From contig NZ_CP101134.1 of assembly GCF_024296865.1 (NCBI RefSeq), positions 496,001 through 560,000 of the forward strand: a stretch of DNA of 64,000 nt. The letters are read 5' to 3'. Below the pieces are notes generated by a model. The model made no database searches and was not told the origin of the DNA. It saw only the letters and a program-made list of their open reading frames with translations. Both the position numbers and the translations under genes were made by a program. The stretch is from Sphingobacterium sp. LZ7M1. GTDB lineage: Bacteria > Bacteroidota > Bacteroidia > Sphingobacteriales > Sphingobacteriaceae. Each line of letters begins with the position of its first letter. The stretch's first letter is position 1. Below, in pieces: positions 17,510-26,859 of the stretch.

Positions 17510-18388
17510 TTAATCCTCATAACCAAACCTCTTCAGGTAGTTTTTCTTGCTTCTCCAATCAGGCAGCACCTTCACAAAAAGTTCCAGGAAGACCTTTCCG
17601 CCAATAAACTCCTCAATGTCCTGACGGGCATAGGTCCCGACTTTCTTGATCATGGCACCAGCCTTTCCGATGATAATGTTTTTCTGTGAATCACGCTCCA
17701 CGATGATCTCTGCTGCAATACGGGTGATATGAGCTTCCTCCTTGAAAGAAGTGACCACGACCTCCGTGCTATAAGGGATTTCCTTGTCATATAGCTTAAA
17801 TACCTTTTCACGGATAATCTCCGAAACAAAGAAACGCATGCTCTTATCGGTCAGTTCGTCTTTCTCGTAATAGGGTGGGTGTACCGGCAATTTACTTTTG
17901 ATATAAGCCATGACCGCTTCCACATTATAGCCTAGCAAAGCCGAAATAGGGAATACCGTATCCGGATTGATCTTCTCTTCCCAGAATGCAATCTTGGCTT
18001 TCACCTCTTCTTCCGAAGATTTATCAACTTTGTTGATGATCACCGCAACTGGAGAACTGGTGTTCCTTAATTTTTCCAATACATCGTTTTCATCATATTT
18101 TTCATGGATGTCTGTAACAAATAAAATAACATCAGCATCGATCAATGAACTCATAACAAAGTTCATCATGGACTCTTGAAGATCATAATTTGGTTTTATT
18201 ACCCCAGGGGTATCAGAAAAAACAATCTGATAGTCTGCATCGTTGACAATTCCGATGATACGGTGTCTAGTTGTCTGAGCCTTAGGGGTTATGATGGACA
18301 TCTTTTCACCCACTAGGGCATTCATCAAGGTCGATTTACCCGCATTAGGTTTACCGATGATACTCACGAATCCTGCTTTATGTGACAT
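17510..18388 (-). CDS. era: GTPase Era
   Basis: Era is an essential GTPase that binds the 3' end of 16S rRNA during 30S maturation. The 292-residue protein has G1 GKPNAGKST (12-20), the TTRH switch I (about 42), G3 DTPGVI (about 60), G4 NKVD (about 120) and a C-terminal KH domain with IIIGKAGAMIKKVG. I start at 18388 (MSHKAGFVSI), the usual Era N-terminus; the longer frame to 18472 adds an unrelated stretch. Its upstream region faces the initiator tRNAs, which are transcribed the other way. Confidence 0.95.
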   Translation of the reverse strand: MSHKAGFVSIIGKPNAGKSTLMNALVGEKMSIITPKAQTTRHRIIGIVNDADYQIVFSDTPGVIKPNYDLQESMMNFVMSSLIDADVILFVTDIHEKYDENDVLEKLRNTSSPVAVIINKVDKSSEEEVKAKIAFWEEKINPDTVFPISALLGYNVEAVMAYIKSKLPVHPPYYEKDELTDKSMRFFVSEIIREKVFKLYDKEIPYSTEVVVTSFKEEAHITRIAAEIIVERDSQKNIIIGKAGAMIKKVGTYARQDIEEFIGGKVFLELFVKVLPDWRSKKNYLKRFGYED

Positions 18389-18501
18389 TATTTGATTTTT
18401 TATTTGTTTTACAAAGAAACAAATAATATCTTTGTGCTCCAATTCGGAGATAGTATAATCTACTTTTAACAAATACCAACGTAGATTTCTAGAAAATATA
18501 T

Positions 18502-18574
<73 letters not shown>

Positions 18575-18589
18575 CTAAAAAACAAAAAA

Positions 18590-18612
18590 GGATTGAGCGC
18601 GAGGCTCAGTCC
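18590..18612. repeat. Hairpin in the spacer between the two tRNAs
   Basis: ggattgagc (18590-18598) pairs with gctcagtcc (18604-18612) with one G-T wobble around a gcgag loop. On the plus strand no T-run follows, so it is more likely a processing or folding element of the joint tRNA transcript. On the minus strand it is followed by T-rich sequence and would look like a terminator. Confidence 0.5.
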
Positions 18613-18633
18613 AAAAGAAATTCTAAAATACAT

Positions 18634-18706
<73 letters not shown>

Positions 18707-18711
18707 CTACT

Positions 18712-18746
18712 AAGGTTTCAATCGAAAGATTGGAACCTTTTTTTTG
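18712..18746 (+). terminator. Terminator of the initiator tRNA pair
   Basis: A 12-bp stem (18712-18723 with 18728-18739, one G-T pair) closed by a GAAA tetraloop is followed by a run of T. It is a classic rho-independent terminator. Confidence 0.92.
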
Positions 18747-18749
18747 TCT

Positions 18750-18780
18750 AGACATCAGACACAAGACATCAGACATAAGA
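18750..18780 (+). repeat. AGACANN heptamer array, 4 units, after the tRNA terminator
   Basis: Four adjacent 7-base units (AGACATC, AGACACA, AGACATC, AGACATA) plus a partial AGA lie 4 bases past the tRNA terminator. The AGACA core is constant and the last two bases vary. It faces an inverted array at 18961-19002. Confidence 0.8.
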
Positions 18781-18860
18781 ACTTTCTAGGGTCAAGGTAA
18801 AAGATCATGACATAGGTATTGTTTGATGTTGGTTTGTATTTTATTTGAAATCACCTCACA

Positions 18861-18892
18861 AAAAAAGGAGCTGTTTTTACAGCCCCTTTAAA
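18861..18892 (-). terminator. Terminator of the gltB-gltD operon
   Basis: An 11-bp stem (18864-18874 with 18879-18889, one A-C mismatch) around a four-base loop is followed on the minus strand by seven T. It lies about 110 bases past the gltD stop, so the heptamer array in between would be in the 3' untranslated RNA. Confidence 0.8.
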
Positions 18893-18960
18893 AAATGGAA
18901 ATACACTTATATGTTTTGAAAATCCTGTCATTATCCATTTGAAACGTCTGAAATTTCTCC

Positions 18961-19002
18961 TGTCTAATGTCTTTTGTCTAGTGTCTTATGTCTATTGTCT
19001 TA
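18961..19002 (-). repeat. AGACANN heptamer array, 6 units, after gltD
   Basis: On the plus strand six exact 7-base units read TGTCTAA, TGTCTTT, TGTCTAG, TGTCTTA, TGTCTAT, TGTCTTA. Read in the gltD direction this is AGACA plus two variable bases, beginning one base after the gltD stop codon (TAA, 19004-19006). It is inverted relative to the array at 18750-18780. Confidence 0.85.
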
Positions 19003-19003
19003 T

Positions 19004-20470
19004 TTAGGCTGTGGCATAAACCGCCTCCTTGCTTTCCAGGACCGAAGTGCCCATCAGGTATTCATCAACCTTTCTGGCGCATTCTCGGCCCTCAGAAATG
19101 GCCCAAACGACCAAAGATTGTCCCCTTCTCATATCGCCAGCCACAAATACTTTGTCCACACTGGTTTTGTATTCCGTTTCCGTAGCGTCTACATTTCCTC
19201 TATCGGTTGTCTTTACGCCCAATTGGGTCAAGAGTCCTTCATGCTGAGGGTGTAAGAAACCCATGGCCAGGGTCACCAGTTCGCAAGGGATTTCACGTAC
19301 TGATCCCTCCACTTCCTTAAAGGATAGCGGTCTGCCAGAAGGATCCAATTCCCATTCCAGGTCAACGATCAAGGCAGCCCTTAAGTTTCCTGCTTCATCA
19401 CCTAAAAATTCCTTGGTGCTGATGCTCCAATGGCGTTGGCAACCTTCCTCATGCGAAGTGGTGGTTTTCAACAGCATCGGATAGCTTGGCCAAGGCATGG
19501 CTTCCGTACGAGCTGTAGGAGGGGTTGGCATCAGCTCAAATTGTGTTACAGATTTCGCCCCATGTCTATTGGATGTACCCACACAGTCTGAACCTGTATC
19601 TCCACCGCCGATTACCAATACGTTTTTATCCTTGGCATGGATCTCCTCTACTTCAATTGGAGAACTGCCGACGCGCTTGTTCTGTTGCTTTAGAAATTCC
19701 ATGGCATAATGAACGCCCTTCAGTTCCCTGCCTGGTATATTCAGATTCCTAGGAATAGTTGAACCTCCAGCCAATACAATGGCGTCAAACTCATCCAGCT
19801 CGCTTGCAGGGACATTGTTGCCCACTTCGGCATTGGTCCTGAATACTACGCCTGATTGCTCCATGATCTCGACTCGACGGTCAATGACCGATTTGTCCAA
19901 TTTGAAGTCTGGAATGCCATATCGCAACAGACCACCGATTTTATCATCCCTTTCGTACACGACTACATCATGCCCAGCTTTGTTCAGTTGTGCTGCTGCC
20001 GCAAGTCCGGAAGGACCCGAGCCAACCACGGCTACACGTTTTCCCGTCTTCAGATAGCTCTTGTTCGGTTTTACATAGCCTTTTTTATAGGCAATCTCGA
20101 TGATGTGCTTCTCAATTTCCTCAATGGCTACCGGGTTTTTGTTGATCCCCAATACACATGCCGATTCACAAGGAGCCGGACAGATCCTGCCAGTGAATTC
20201 TGGGAAGTTGTTGGTGGAAGAAAGGATTTGGTAAGCCTCCTCCCAATTGCCATCATAGACGGCATCATTAAATTCCGGTATCACATTCCCCAGCGGACAT
20301 CCAGAATGGCAGAATGGAATCCCACAATTCATGCAACGTGCCGCCTGTTTATTTAACTGTTCCTCGCTGAACGAATGAACAAACTCTTGATAATTCTGCT
20401 TTCTGCTTTCCACAGCATCTTTCTGAGGAAGCGCTCTTTCAAATTCTAAAAATCCTGTTGGTTTTCCCAT
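19004..20470 (-). CDS. gltD: Glutamate synthase (NADPH) small subunit
   Basis: GltD passes electrons from NADPH through FAD and iron-sulfur centres to GltB for glutamate formation. The 488-residue protein has the N-terminal cysteine clusters CMNCGIPFCHSGCP (from residue 46) and CPAPCESACVLG (about 97), the FAD-binding VVGSGPSGLAAAAQL (about 149) and an NADPH-binding VIGGGDTGSDCVG (about 288). Length fits the family. It starts 18 bases after the gltB stop and is surely co-transcribed with it. A heptamer array begins right after its stop and the operon terminator lies further on. Confidence 0.96.
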   Translation of the reverse strand: MGKPTGFLEFERALPQKDAVESRKQNYQEFVHSFSEEQLNKQAARCMNCGIPFCHSGCPLGNVIPEFNDAVYDGNWEEAYQILSSTNNFPEFTGRICPAPCESACVLGINKNPVAIEEIEKHIIEIAYKKGYVKPNKSYLKTGKRVAVVGSGPSGLAAAAQLNKAGHDVVVYERDDKIGGLLRYGIPDFKLDKSVIDRRVEIMEQSGVVFRTNAEVGNNVPASELDEFDAIVLAGGSTIPRNLNIPGRELKGVHYAMEFLKQQNKRVGSSPIEVEEIHAKDKNVLVIGGGDTGSDCVGTSNRHGAKSVTQFELMPTPPTARTEAMPWPSYPMLLKTTTSHEEGCQRHWSISTKEFLGDEAGNLRAALIVDLEWELDPSGRPLSFKEVEGSVREIPCELVTLAMGFLHPQHEGLLTQLGVKTTDRGNVDATETEYKTSVDKVFVAGDMRRGQSLVVWAISEGRECARKVDEYLMGTSVLESKEAVYATA

Positions 20471-20488
20471 GATGATGTTCCTCCTTGA

Positions 20489-23400
20489 TTATGCTGTTAC
20501 TAATTTTTTGTTCACCACATTCTTGTACTCTCTTGGGTACACTTTGATGAATCGGTTCTTTTCCGATGCCCAATTTTCCAAGATAAAGCTGGCCCGCTCG
20601 CTTTGGGTCAGGTGGATATGGCGTTTCAGCAAGGCAATGATGGCAGTTTCATCCTCGGTTTCCAATGGATCCAGGTCAACCATTTCCTTGTTGCAGTTCT
20701 CTTTGAAGGTGCCCGCAAGGTCATAGATCCATGCGATACCACCACTCATTCCCGCGGCAAAGTTCCTTCCGGTCTCGCCTAAGATCAAGGCCCTTCCGCC
20801 GGTCATGTATTCACAACCGTGGTCACCAACGCCTTCCACAACGGCAGTCGCTCCCGAATTCCTTACCGCGAAACGCTCTCCGGCCATTCCGTTGATAAAT
20901 AGGTGGCCAGAAGTTGCACCATATAGGGCCACATTGCCGATAATGATATTATCCTTTGGCACCAAATTACTTTCCTTCGCAGGATATATGGCCAACTGTG
21001 CTCCTGAAAGCCCTTTTCCTACGTAGTCATTGGCTTCGCCTTCCAGTTCAAAGGAGATTCCCTTGGTATTGAATGCGCCGAAGGACTGACCGGCAGAACC
21101 TTCGAACTTAAAGTTGATGGTATTGTCCGGAAGACCTTCTGAACCATAGATCTTCGAGATCTCATTGGATAATAGGGTTCCGATGGTACGATCGGTGTTT
21201 TTCACCTTAAAGGTGCCAAAAACTGGAGTCTTGGTTTCCAGCGCCAATTTTGATTGGTTCAATAATCCCCAATCCAAGATCATGCTCATGCCATGGTCCT
21301 GTTCTTCCGTATTGTACAGGGTTTCTCCGTTTGCGTTTGGAGCTACGTGTAATATGCCCGAGAAGTTGATTTTATTTACTTTCCAGTGGCCTAGGTTTTC
21401 TCTTTTCTTCAGGAATTGAGCTTTACCAACCATTTCATTGATGGATTTAAATCCTAACTCTGCCATGATCTCGCGCATTTCTTCCGCCAAAAAGCGGAAT
21501 AGGTTCACGACATCGTCCGGTTTTCCGGTGAATAGCTTTCTCAGTTCGGGATCTTGGGTTGCAACACCTACAGGGCAGGTGTTCAGATGGCATTTACGCA
21601 TCATGATACAGCCGCCAGCTACCAGCGCTGCTGTTGCAACGCCCCATTCTTCAGCCCCTAATAAAGTGGCGATCACCAAGTCTCTACCGGTCTTCATCTG
21701 TCCGTCTGCTTGCAATACCACACGGCTGCGAAGTTTGTTCAGTACAAGGGTCTGATGGGCTTCGGCCAAGCCTAGTTCCCAAGGTAGTCCTGCATGTTTG
21801 ATGGAGCTGATTGGAGAGGCTCCAGTTCCACCATCATAACCGGCAATCAGGATCACGTCGGCATGTGCCTTGGCAACCCCTGCTGCAATGGTACCTACTC
21901 CAGCTTTCGACACCAATTTTACATTGATGCGCGCTTGTCTATTGGCATTCTTCAGGTCGAATATCAATTGCGCCAAATCCTCAATGGAATAGATATCATG
22001 GTGTGGCGGCGGGGATATCAGGCCCACTCCAGGCGTAGAGTGTCTCACTCTCGCGATCCAGTCATCTACTTTATGTCCCGGTAGCTGTCCTCCTTCTCCT
22101 GGTTTGGCGCCTTGCGCCATTTTTATCTGTAATTCATCCGCTTGGGTCAGGTAATTGGATGTTACCCCAAAGCGTGCCGAAGCAACCTGTTTGATTGCCG
22201 AACGCATGGAATCTCCATTGGGTAATTTTTGATAGCGAATTTCATCTTCACCACCCTCTCCCGTATTGGACTTCCCGCCGATGCGGTTCATCGCAATGGC
22301 CAAGGTACTGTGGGCCTCATGCGAAATCGATCCGAAGGACATCGCACCAGTGGCAAAGCGTTTCATGATTTCGCTCGCCGGTTCCACCTGGTCGATGGAA
22401 ATCGGACTTCTATGTTTCGCAAAATCCAACAATCCCCTCAAGGTGAACATACGTTCCTTTTGGTTGTTGATCAGTGTTGCATATTTCTTGTAGGTAGAAA
22501 AATCATCTGTCCTACAGGCCTGTTGCAACAAATGCACGGTCTGCGGATTCCATAAGTGACCTTCACCTCTTCTTTTCCATTGGTAGATTCCACCTTCCGG
22601 CAATAGGGTAGGTGCCGATCTGCTGTTTTCAAATCCGCGCCAATGTTTTGCCAGGGATTCCTTAGCGATATCATCTAGGTTCAAGCCGCCAATTCTGGAG
22701 ACTGCACCACAGAAGTAGCTGTCCACGACTTGGCTGTCTATTCCCAGTACCTCAAAGATCTGGGCACCATGGTAAGATTGCAGGGTTGAAATACCCATCT
22801 TCGAGAAGATTTTCAACAAACCGTTGCATACGGCCTTTACATAGTTCTTTTTCAGGTCATCCCAGGTCAGTTCGGTTTCCAGATGGCCGATCTCTTTCAT
22901 GGTCCGGATACTTGCCAATGCCATATATGGGTTGATGGCTGTAGCTCCGAAAGCCAATAGACAGGCAAAATGATGAACTTCCCATGCATCTCCAGCTTCA
23001 ACGACCAAACCTACGGCGCCACGGTTGCCCGTTTTGATCAAGTGGTGGTGTACTGCCGAAACAGCTAGTAGAGAAGGGATAGCACAGTGCTGGGAGTCGA
23101 TCGCCCGGTCAGACAGGATGATCACTTCAAAGCCATCACGTACGGCATCGTCTGCATAGCGACAAAGCCTTTCCAGACCAGCTTCCAAGGAACCTTCCTT
23201 GCCGTCAGCACGGAAATAACTCTGAATGGTTTTAGCCTGGAATACACCGGTGTCGATGGAGCGTAGTTTCTCCAATTCACTGGATGTCAAGATCGGATGT
23301 TCAAGGGTTACACAGTGGCAGAATTTCTTGTCTTCTACCAAAATATTGCCGGAGTTTCCGATAAAGGTTGCCAAGCTCATCACCAAACGTTCGCGGATCG

Positions 23401-24988
23401 GGTCGATCGGTGGATTGGTAACCTGAGCAAAGAATTGCTTGAAATAACTTGAGATATGCTGTGGCTGATCAGAAAGGACGGCCAATGGAACGTCCGTTCC
23501 CATAGAACCGATCGGCTCATAGCCGGTCAAGGCCATTGGGGTCAGAATCGTTTCGAGGTCCTCTCGAGAATAGCCGAAGGATAATTGATATTTGAATACA
23601 GATTCCTTGGACAGGTAGGTAAAGGTTACCCTTGGCTCTGCCAATTCCTCTAATTTGATTTTATAGTTGTTGATCCATTCTCCATAAGGTTGTTGACGGA
23701 TCAATTCGCCTTTTACTTCTTCATCCGAACGGATCTTTCCAGCTTCCATATCCACCACGAAGATCTTGCCCGGTTGCTGTCTTCCTTTTTTGATGATCAA
23801 GGCTTCATCAATTGGCAATGCACCAGCTTCTGAAGCGACCACCACACGGTCATCTGAAGTTACTGCATAGCGCAATGGACGCAGACCGTTACGGTCTAAG
23901 GTCGCACCGATGATTTTTCCATCGGTAAAACATAATGCTGCCGGACCGTCCCATGGCTCCATCAAGGTCGCATGGTATTCATAGAAAGCTTTTTTCAGTG
24001 GGTCCATCTGCTCGTTGCCATCCCATGCCTCTGGTACCAACATCAACATGACATGCGGCAAGCTACGGCCACTATGAAGCAAGAGCTCCACCACATTGTC
24101 CAAACATGCCGAGTCTGACTGTCCGCGGTCTACTACCGGCAATAGGATTTCCATCTCCTCTTCGGTAAAGAATGGGGATGAATAAGCCCTAACACCAGCG
24201 TAAAACCAGTTTAAGTTTCCGGTCAGGGTGTTGATCTCCCCATTGTGCGCAATCATGCGGAAGGGTTGAGCCAGTGACCATGAAGGGAAAGTATTGGTGG
24301 AGAACCTAGAGTGGACCAAGCCAAATGCCGATACCACACGCGGATCCCTCAGGTCTTCAAAATATGACCCTACCTGGTAAGTAGTTAATTGTCCTTTGTA
24401 AATTATGGTTTTGCAAGATAGAGAAGCGATGTAGAGTGGAAGGGGGTACTCTTGGTGAAGTTTGATTTTTTGGATGATTAAGCGTCTTAAGACAAATAAT
24501 TTCCGTTCAAAATCTTCGGTGTTTGCCACCCCTGCCGGCCTGGAGATGAAGAACTGAACGATTTCTGGTTCTGCTCCTAAGGCGGTTGGACCTATGCCTT
24601 CTCGATTTACCGGAACAGCTCGGAACCCCAATAGTTCCATGCCTCTTTCATTTGCAGCTTCGGCAATGACATCACGGCAGATACGGTTCATGCTTTCCTC
24701 CTTCGGGAGAAACAACATCCCTACTCCATAATATCCTGGTTCCTGAAGTTGGATGCCCAACTCAATACATTCTTCCCAAAGAAATTCATGAGGTAACTGG
24801 ATCATGATCCCCGCGCCGTCGCCCGACTCTGGATCGCAACCACAAGCTCCACGGTGTTCCATGTTCTCTAACATGGTAAGTGCATCTTTAACCTGTTGAT
24901 GTGACTTCTGACCCTTGATGTGGGCTACAAATCCAACACCACAGGCATCGTGCTCAAACGCTGGGTTGTAAAGTCCTTCTTGCTGCAT
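20489..24988 (-). CDS. gltB: Glutamate synthase large subunit
   Basis: GltB makes two glutamates from glutamine and 2-oxoglutarate. The product is 1499 residues from the ATG at 24988 (MQQEGLYNPAFEHDACGVGF). Cys16 of DACGVGF is the expected N-terminal nucleophile of the glutaminase domain after a short propeptide is removed. The central domain is followed by the FMN-binding synthase domain (KPGEGGQLPGHKV, AGYDGGTGASP) and the 3Fe-4S cluster segment CIMMRKCHLNTCPVG. The C-terminal GXGXG beta-helix domain ends the chain. The longer frame to 25060 adds a hydrophobic stretch not found in the family. Divergent from the epimerase gene. Confidence 0.96.
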   Translation of the reverse strand: MQQEGLYNPAFEHDACGVGFVAHIKGQKSHQQVKDALTMLENMEHRGACGCDPESGDGAGIMIQLPHEFLWEECIELGIQLQEPGYYGVGMLFLPKEESMNRICRDVIAEAANERGMELLGFRAVPVNREGIGPTALGAEPEIVQFFISRPAGVANTEDFERKLFVLRRLIIQKIKLHQEYPLPLYIASLSCKTIIYKGQLTTYQVGSYFEDLRDPRVVSAFGLVHSRFSTNTFPSWSLAQPFRMIAHNGEINTLTGNLNWFYAGVRAYSSPFFTEEEMEILLPVVDRGQSDSACLDNVVELLLHSGRSLPHVMLMLVPEAWDGNEQMDPLKKAFYEYHATLMEPWDGPAALCFTDGKIIGATLDRNGLRPLRYAVTSDDRVVVASEAGALPIDEALIIKKGRQQPGKIFVVDMEAGKIRSDEEVKGELIRQQPYGEWINNYKIKLEELAEPRVTFTYLSKESVFKYQLSFGYSREDLETILTPMALTGYEPIGSMGTDVPLAVLSDQPQHISSYFKQFFAQVTNPPIDPIRERLVMSLATFIGNSGNILVEDKKFCHCVTLEHPILTSSELEKLRSIDTGVFQAKTIQSYFRADGKEGSLEAGLERLCRYADDAVRDGFEVIILSDRAIDSQHCAIPSLLAVSAVHHHLIKTGNRGAVGLVVEAGDAWEVHHFACLLAFGATAINPYMALASIRTMKEIGHLETELTWDDLKKNYVKAVCNGLLKIFSKMGISTLQSYHGAQIFEVLGIDSQVVDSYFCGAVSRIGGLNLDDIAKESLAKHWRGFENSRSAPTLLPEGGIYQWKRRGEGHLWNPQTVHLLQQACRTDDFSTYKKYATLINNQKERMFTLRGLLDFAKHRSPISIDQVEPASEIMKRFATGAMSFGSISHEAHSTLAIAMNRIGGKSNTGEGGEDEIRYQKLPNGDSMRSAIKQVASARFGVTSNYLTQADELQIKMAQGAKPGEGGQLPGHKVDDWIARVRHSTPGVGLISPPPHHDIYSIEDLAQLIFDLKNANRQARINVKLVSKAGVGTIAAGVAKAHADVILIAGYDGGTGASPISSIKHAGLPWELGLAEAHQTLVLNKLRSRVVLQADGQMKTGRDLVIATLLGAEEWGVATAALVAGGCIMMRKCHLNTCPVGVATQDPELRKLFTGKPDDVVNLFRFLAEEMREIMAELGFKSINEMVGKAQFLKKRENLGHWKVNKINFSGILHVAPNANGETLYNTEEQDHGMSMILDWGLLNQSKLALETKTPVFGTFKVKNTDRTIGTLLSNEISKIYGSEGLPDNTINFKFEGSAGQSFGAFNTKGISFELEGEANDYVGKGLSGAQLAIYPAKESNLVPKDNIIIGNVALYGATSGHLFINGMAGERFAVRNSGATAVVEGVGDHGCEYMTGGRALILGETGRNFAAGMSGGIAWIYDLAGTFKENCNKEMVDLDPLETEDETAIIALLKRHIHLTQSERASFILENWASEKNRFIKVYPREYKNVVNKKLVTA

Positions 24989-25171
24989 TGTAATATGATA
25001 ATTAGATAAAATAACAAACGAGTTTGCTAATATATGAATAAAAACATAAAATATTTGCAATAATGATAAAAAATAATCAAAAACGTTGAGGTTAATATAA
25101 ATTTAACGCTGTTTGATAATTGAAATTGTATTTGTTTCGCCATTTGCGTATAAAAATGGAATATCATTCGT

Positions 25172-25179
25172 TACATTTG
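25172..25179 (+). promoter_or_regulatory. -7 promoter box of the epimerase-like gene
   Basis: TACATTTG matches TAnnTTTG, 19 bases before the ATG at 25199. A TTTG at 25143-25146 lies 25 bases upstream and could be a loose -33 element. Confidence 0.55.
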
Positions 25180-25198
25180 CTATTTGAACTAATAAATT

Positions 25199-26299
25199 AT
25201 GTTGATCAAAGAAATTGAAATTTATAGGTTGAGTATTCCCATGGAACCCTTTGTCATTGCAACGGGAGTGATGGAGTTTGCTCAGAACACTTTTGTGAAG
25301 GTCATTTCGGATGAAGGCCTTTACGGAGTGGGTGAATGTTCTGCCTTTCCGATGATTGTTGGGGAAACGCAAAATACATGTATCGCTGTGGCCCAGGATT
25401 TTGCAAAGATCTGGATCGGTAAGGACCCTTTGGCAATTGAAGAGCGATTGGCCGAACTGCACCTTTACATTGCCAAAAACGCGACCATTAAGTCGGCCTT
25501 TGATATGGCCCTTTATGACCTTGCAGCTAAAAAAGCAGGTGTGCCACTTTATCAATTCTTGGGTGGAAAGCCTAGAGAGATCGTAACGGATATTACCATT
25601 GGTATCGCTAGCCCGGAACAAATGGCGGCTAAAGCCAAGGACCTGCACGATCATGGTGCCGTTGCCTTAAAGGTAAAATTGGGCAAGAAACCTCAGGATG
25701 ATATTGCCCGCATTAAAGCCATCCGACAAGCTGTTGGATTTGATATCCCTATCCGGATCGATGCCAACCAGGGCTGGAGCTATGAAGAGGCCATGGAAGC
25801 ATTAAAAGGGCTTGAACCTTTGAAGATCCAATTCTGTGAACAGCCAATGCGTACCTATAACGATCATCTATTGCCCCAGTTGAGGTCTGAAACCATCGTT
25901 CCGATCATGGCTGATGAGTCTGTCTATGACCATCATGATGCAGAACGCCTATGCAGGACAGACAGTTGTGACTATATCAATATTAAGTTCTCCAAATCCT
26001 CGGGGATTGCGGAATCCTTAAAGATCCAGGCGGTTGCGCAAGAATTTGGTATCCCTTGTATGATCGGTGGCATGTTGGAAAGCCGTTTGGCACTTGCCGC
26101 TAAGACCCATTTTGCTTATGCTGCGCCTAACGTGAAATTCTTTGACCTGGATACCTGCATGGTAGGACATCTTGAGGATCCTGTTATTGGCGGAATTCAA
26201 TATGATGGCTATTCCATCAAGATTACCGAAGGACCAGGTATAGCAGCGGATATTGACCCTGCATTCCTGGAGAAATGTGAAAAATGGACAATTTCCTAA
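25199..26299 (+). CDS. Dipeptide epimerase-like enolase-superfamily enzyme
   Basis: The 366-residue protein has the enolase-superfamily barrel with the catalytic set of the muconate lactonizing / dipeptide epimerase subgroup: KVKLG (about 159-163, KxK base), DANQGW (about 187), CEQP (about 213), ADES (about 238) as metal ligands, and KFSKSSGI (about 262) as the second base. L-Ala-D/L-Glu epimerases of this type help recycle murein peptides. The subgroup also holds o-succinylbenzoate synthases, so the specificity is inferred. It has its own -7 box and is followed 12 bases later by a 38-residue membrane peptide gene. Confidence 0.85.
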   Translation: MLIKEIEIYRLSIPMEPFVIATGVMEFAQNTFVKVISDEGLYGVGECSAFPMIVGETQNTCIAVAQDFAKIWIGKDPLAIEERLAELHLYIAKNATIKSAFDMALYDLAAKKAGVPLYQFLGGKPREIVTDITIGIASPEQMAAKAKDLHDHGAVALKVKLGKKPQDDIARIKAIRQAVGFDIPIRIDANQGWSYEEAMEALKGLEPLKIQFCEQPMRTYNDHLLPQLRSETIVPIMADESVYDHHDAERLCRTDSCDYINIKFSKSSGIAESLKIQAVAQEFGIPCMIGGMLESRLALAAKTHFAYAAPNVKFFDLDTCMVGHLEDPVIGGIQYDGYSIKITEGPGIAADIDPAFLEKCEKWTIS

Positions 26300-26311
26300 A
26301 ATCATACCGAT

Positions 26312-26428
26312 ATGCTGAATAATGACACGTGGAACCTAGGAACGAATGAGATCATCATATTGTTTATCCTGATCGTAATTGTCGTTTTTTTCTTTTGGCT
26401 TTTTTCCAAGCTGTTAAAGAGAAAGTAA
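26312..26428 (+). CDS. Predicted 38-residue single-pass membrane protein
   Basis: An ATG 12 bases after the epimerase stop opens 38 codons. A polar N-terminus (MLNNDTWNLGTNE) precedes a strong transmembrane stretch of about 18 residues (IIILFILIVIVVFFFWLF), and the peptide ends in the basic SKLLKRK. This gives an N-out, C-in prediction by the positive-inside rule. A terminator starts 21 bases past the stop, so it closes the epimerase operon. The layout makes a real gene likely, but I do not recognise a family. Confidence 0.6.
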   Translation: MLNNDTWNLGTNEIIILFILIVIVVFFFWLFSKLLKRK

Positions 26429-26448
26429 CAAGCAAAATTCTATAAGAG

Positions 26449-26487
26449 AAAACAGCTCCAAAAAATTAAGGTTTGGAGCTGTTTTTC
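26449..26487 (+). terminator. Terminator of the epimerase / small-protein operon
   Basis: A perfect 14-bp stem (26449-26462 with 26472-26485) around a 9-base loop runs into T-rich sequence. It follows the small membrane ORF. Confidence 0.88.
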
Positions 26488-26568
26488 TTCTGACCAGCTC
26501 GGTCTGCAATCAACCTCTTTTCACAGGCCGATTTTTGCAGTTCAAATTCTAACCATTTTAGGGGTTTC

Positions 26569-26612
26569 ATTCGAGACACATTCGAGAGATATTCGAGAAT
26601 GCTTCGGAGATC
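26569..26612. repeat. Four tandem 11-base TTCGAG units
   Basis: Units ATTCGAGACAC, ATTCGAGAGAT, ATTCGAGAATG and CTTCGGAGATC follow one another at an exact 11-base step, about one helical turn. Further TCGAA/TCGAG words occur to 26690 without the strict spacing. Confidence 0.7.
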
Positions 26613-26847
26613 GGAGCACATTGCTGGCTCCATCTTTGTGAACATTTTGCGAATTTTCGGAATATGTCTCGAATAAAACCAACTTAAGTCCTCGAAATTT
26701 CCATTGCCGGTTAGCATTAAAAATGCTTCAAATGTAATCGAAGGGATTACTGTTTGGGTCTGTCTCCACCTGCATGAGCCTTTGGATTGGTTATTTCATA
26801 GCCTCCAAGCCTAATTAAGAGCATTTTTTAACATTTGTTAAAAAACA

Positions 26848-26859
26848 GGCTTATAAGCC
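26848..26859. repeat. 12-bp perfect palindrome
   Basis: ggcttataagcc is a perfect palindrome 127 bases before the -7 box of the DHS-like gene, next to a T6-A6 inverted repeat (26824-26845). It could be a protein site or a small cruciform. Confidence 0.35.

Noticed and set aside
18750..19002. CRISPR array
   Set aside because: Units are 7 bases with two variable bases and no spacers of normal size; no cas genes are near.
26466..26717. 83-residue minus-strand open frame
   Set aside because: It runs through the terminator of the epimerase operon and the TTCGAG repeats, has no promoter box or family motif, and its composition follows the repeat.
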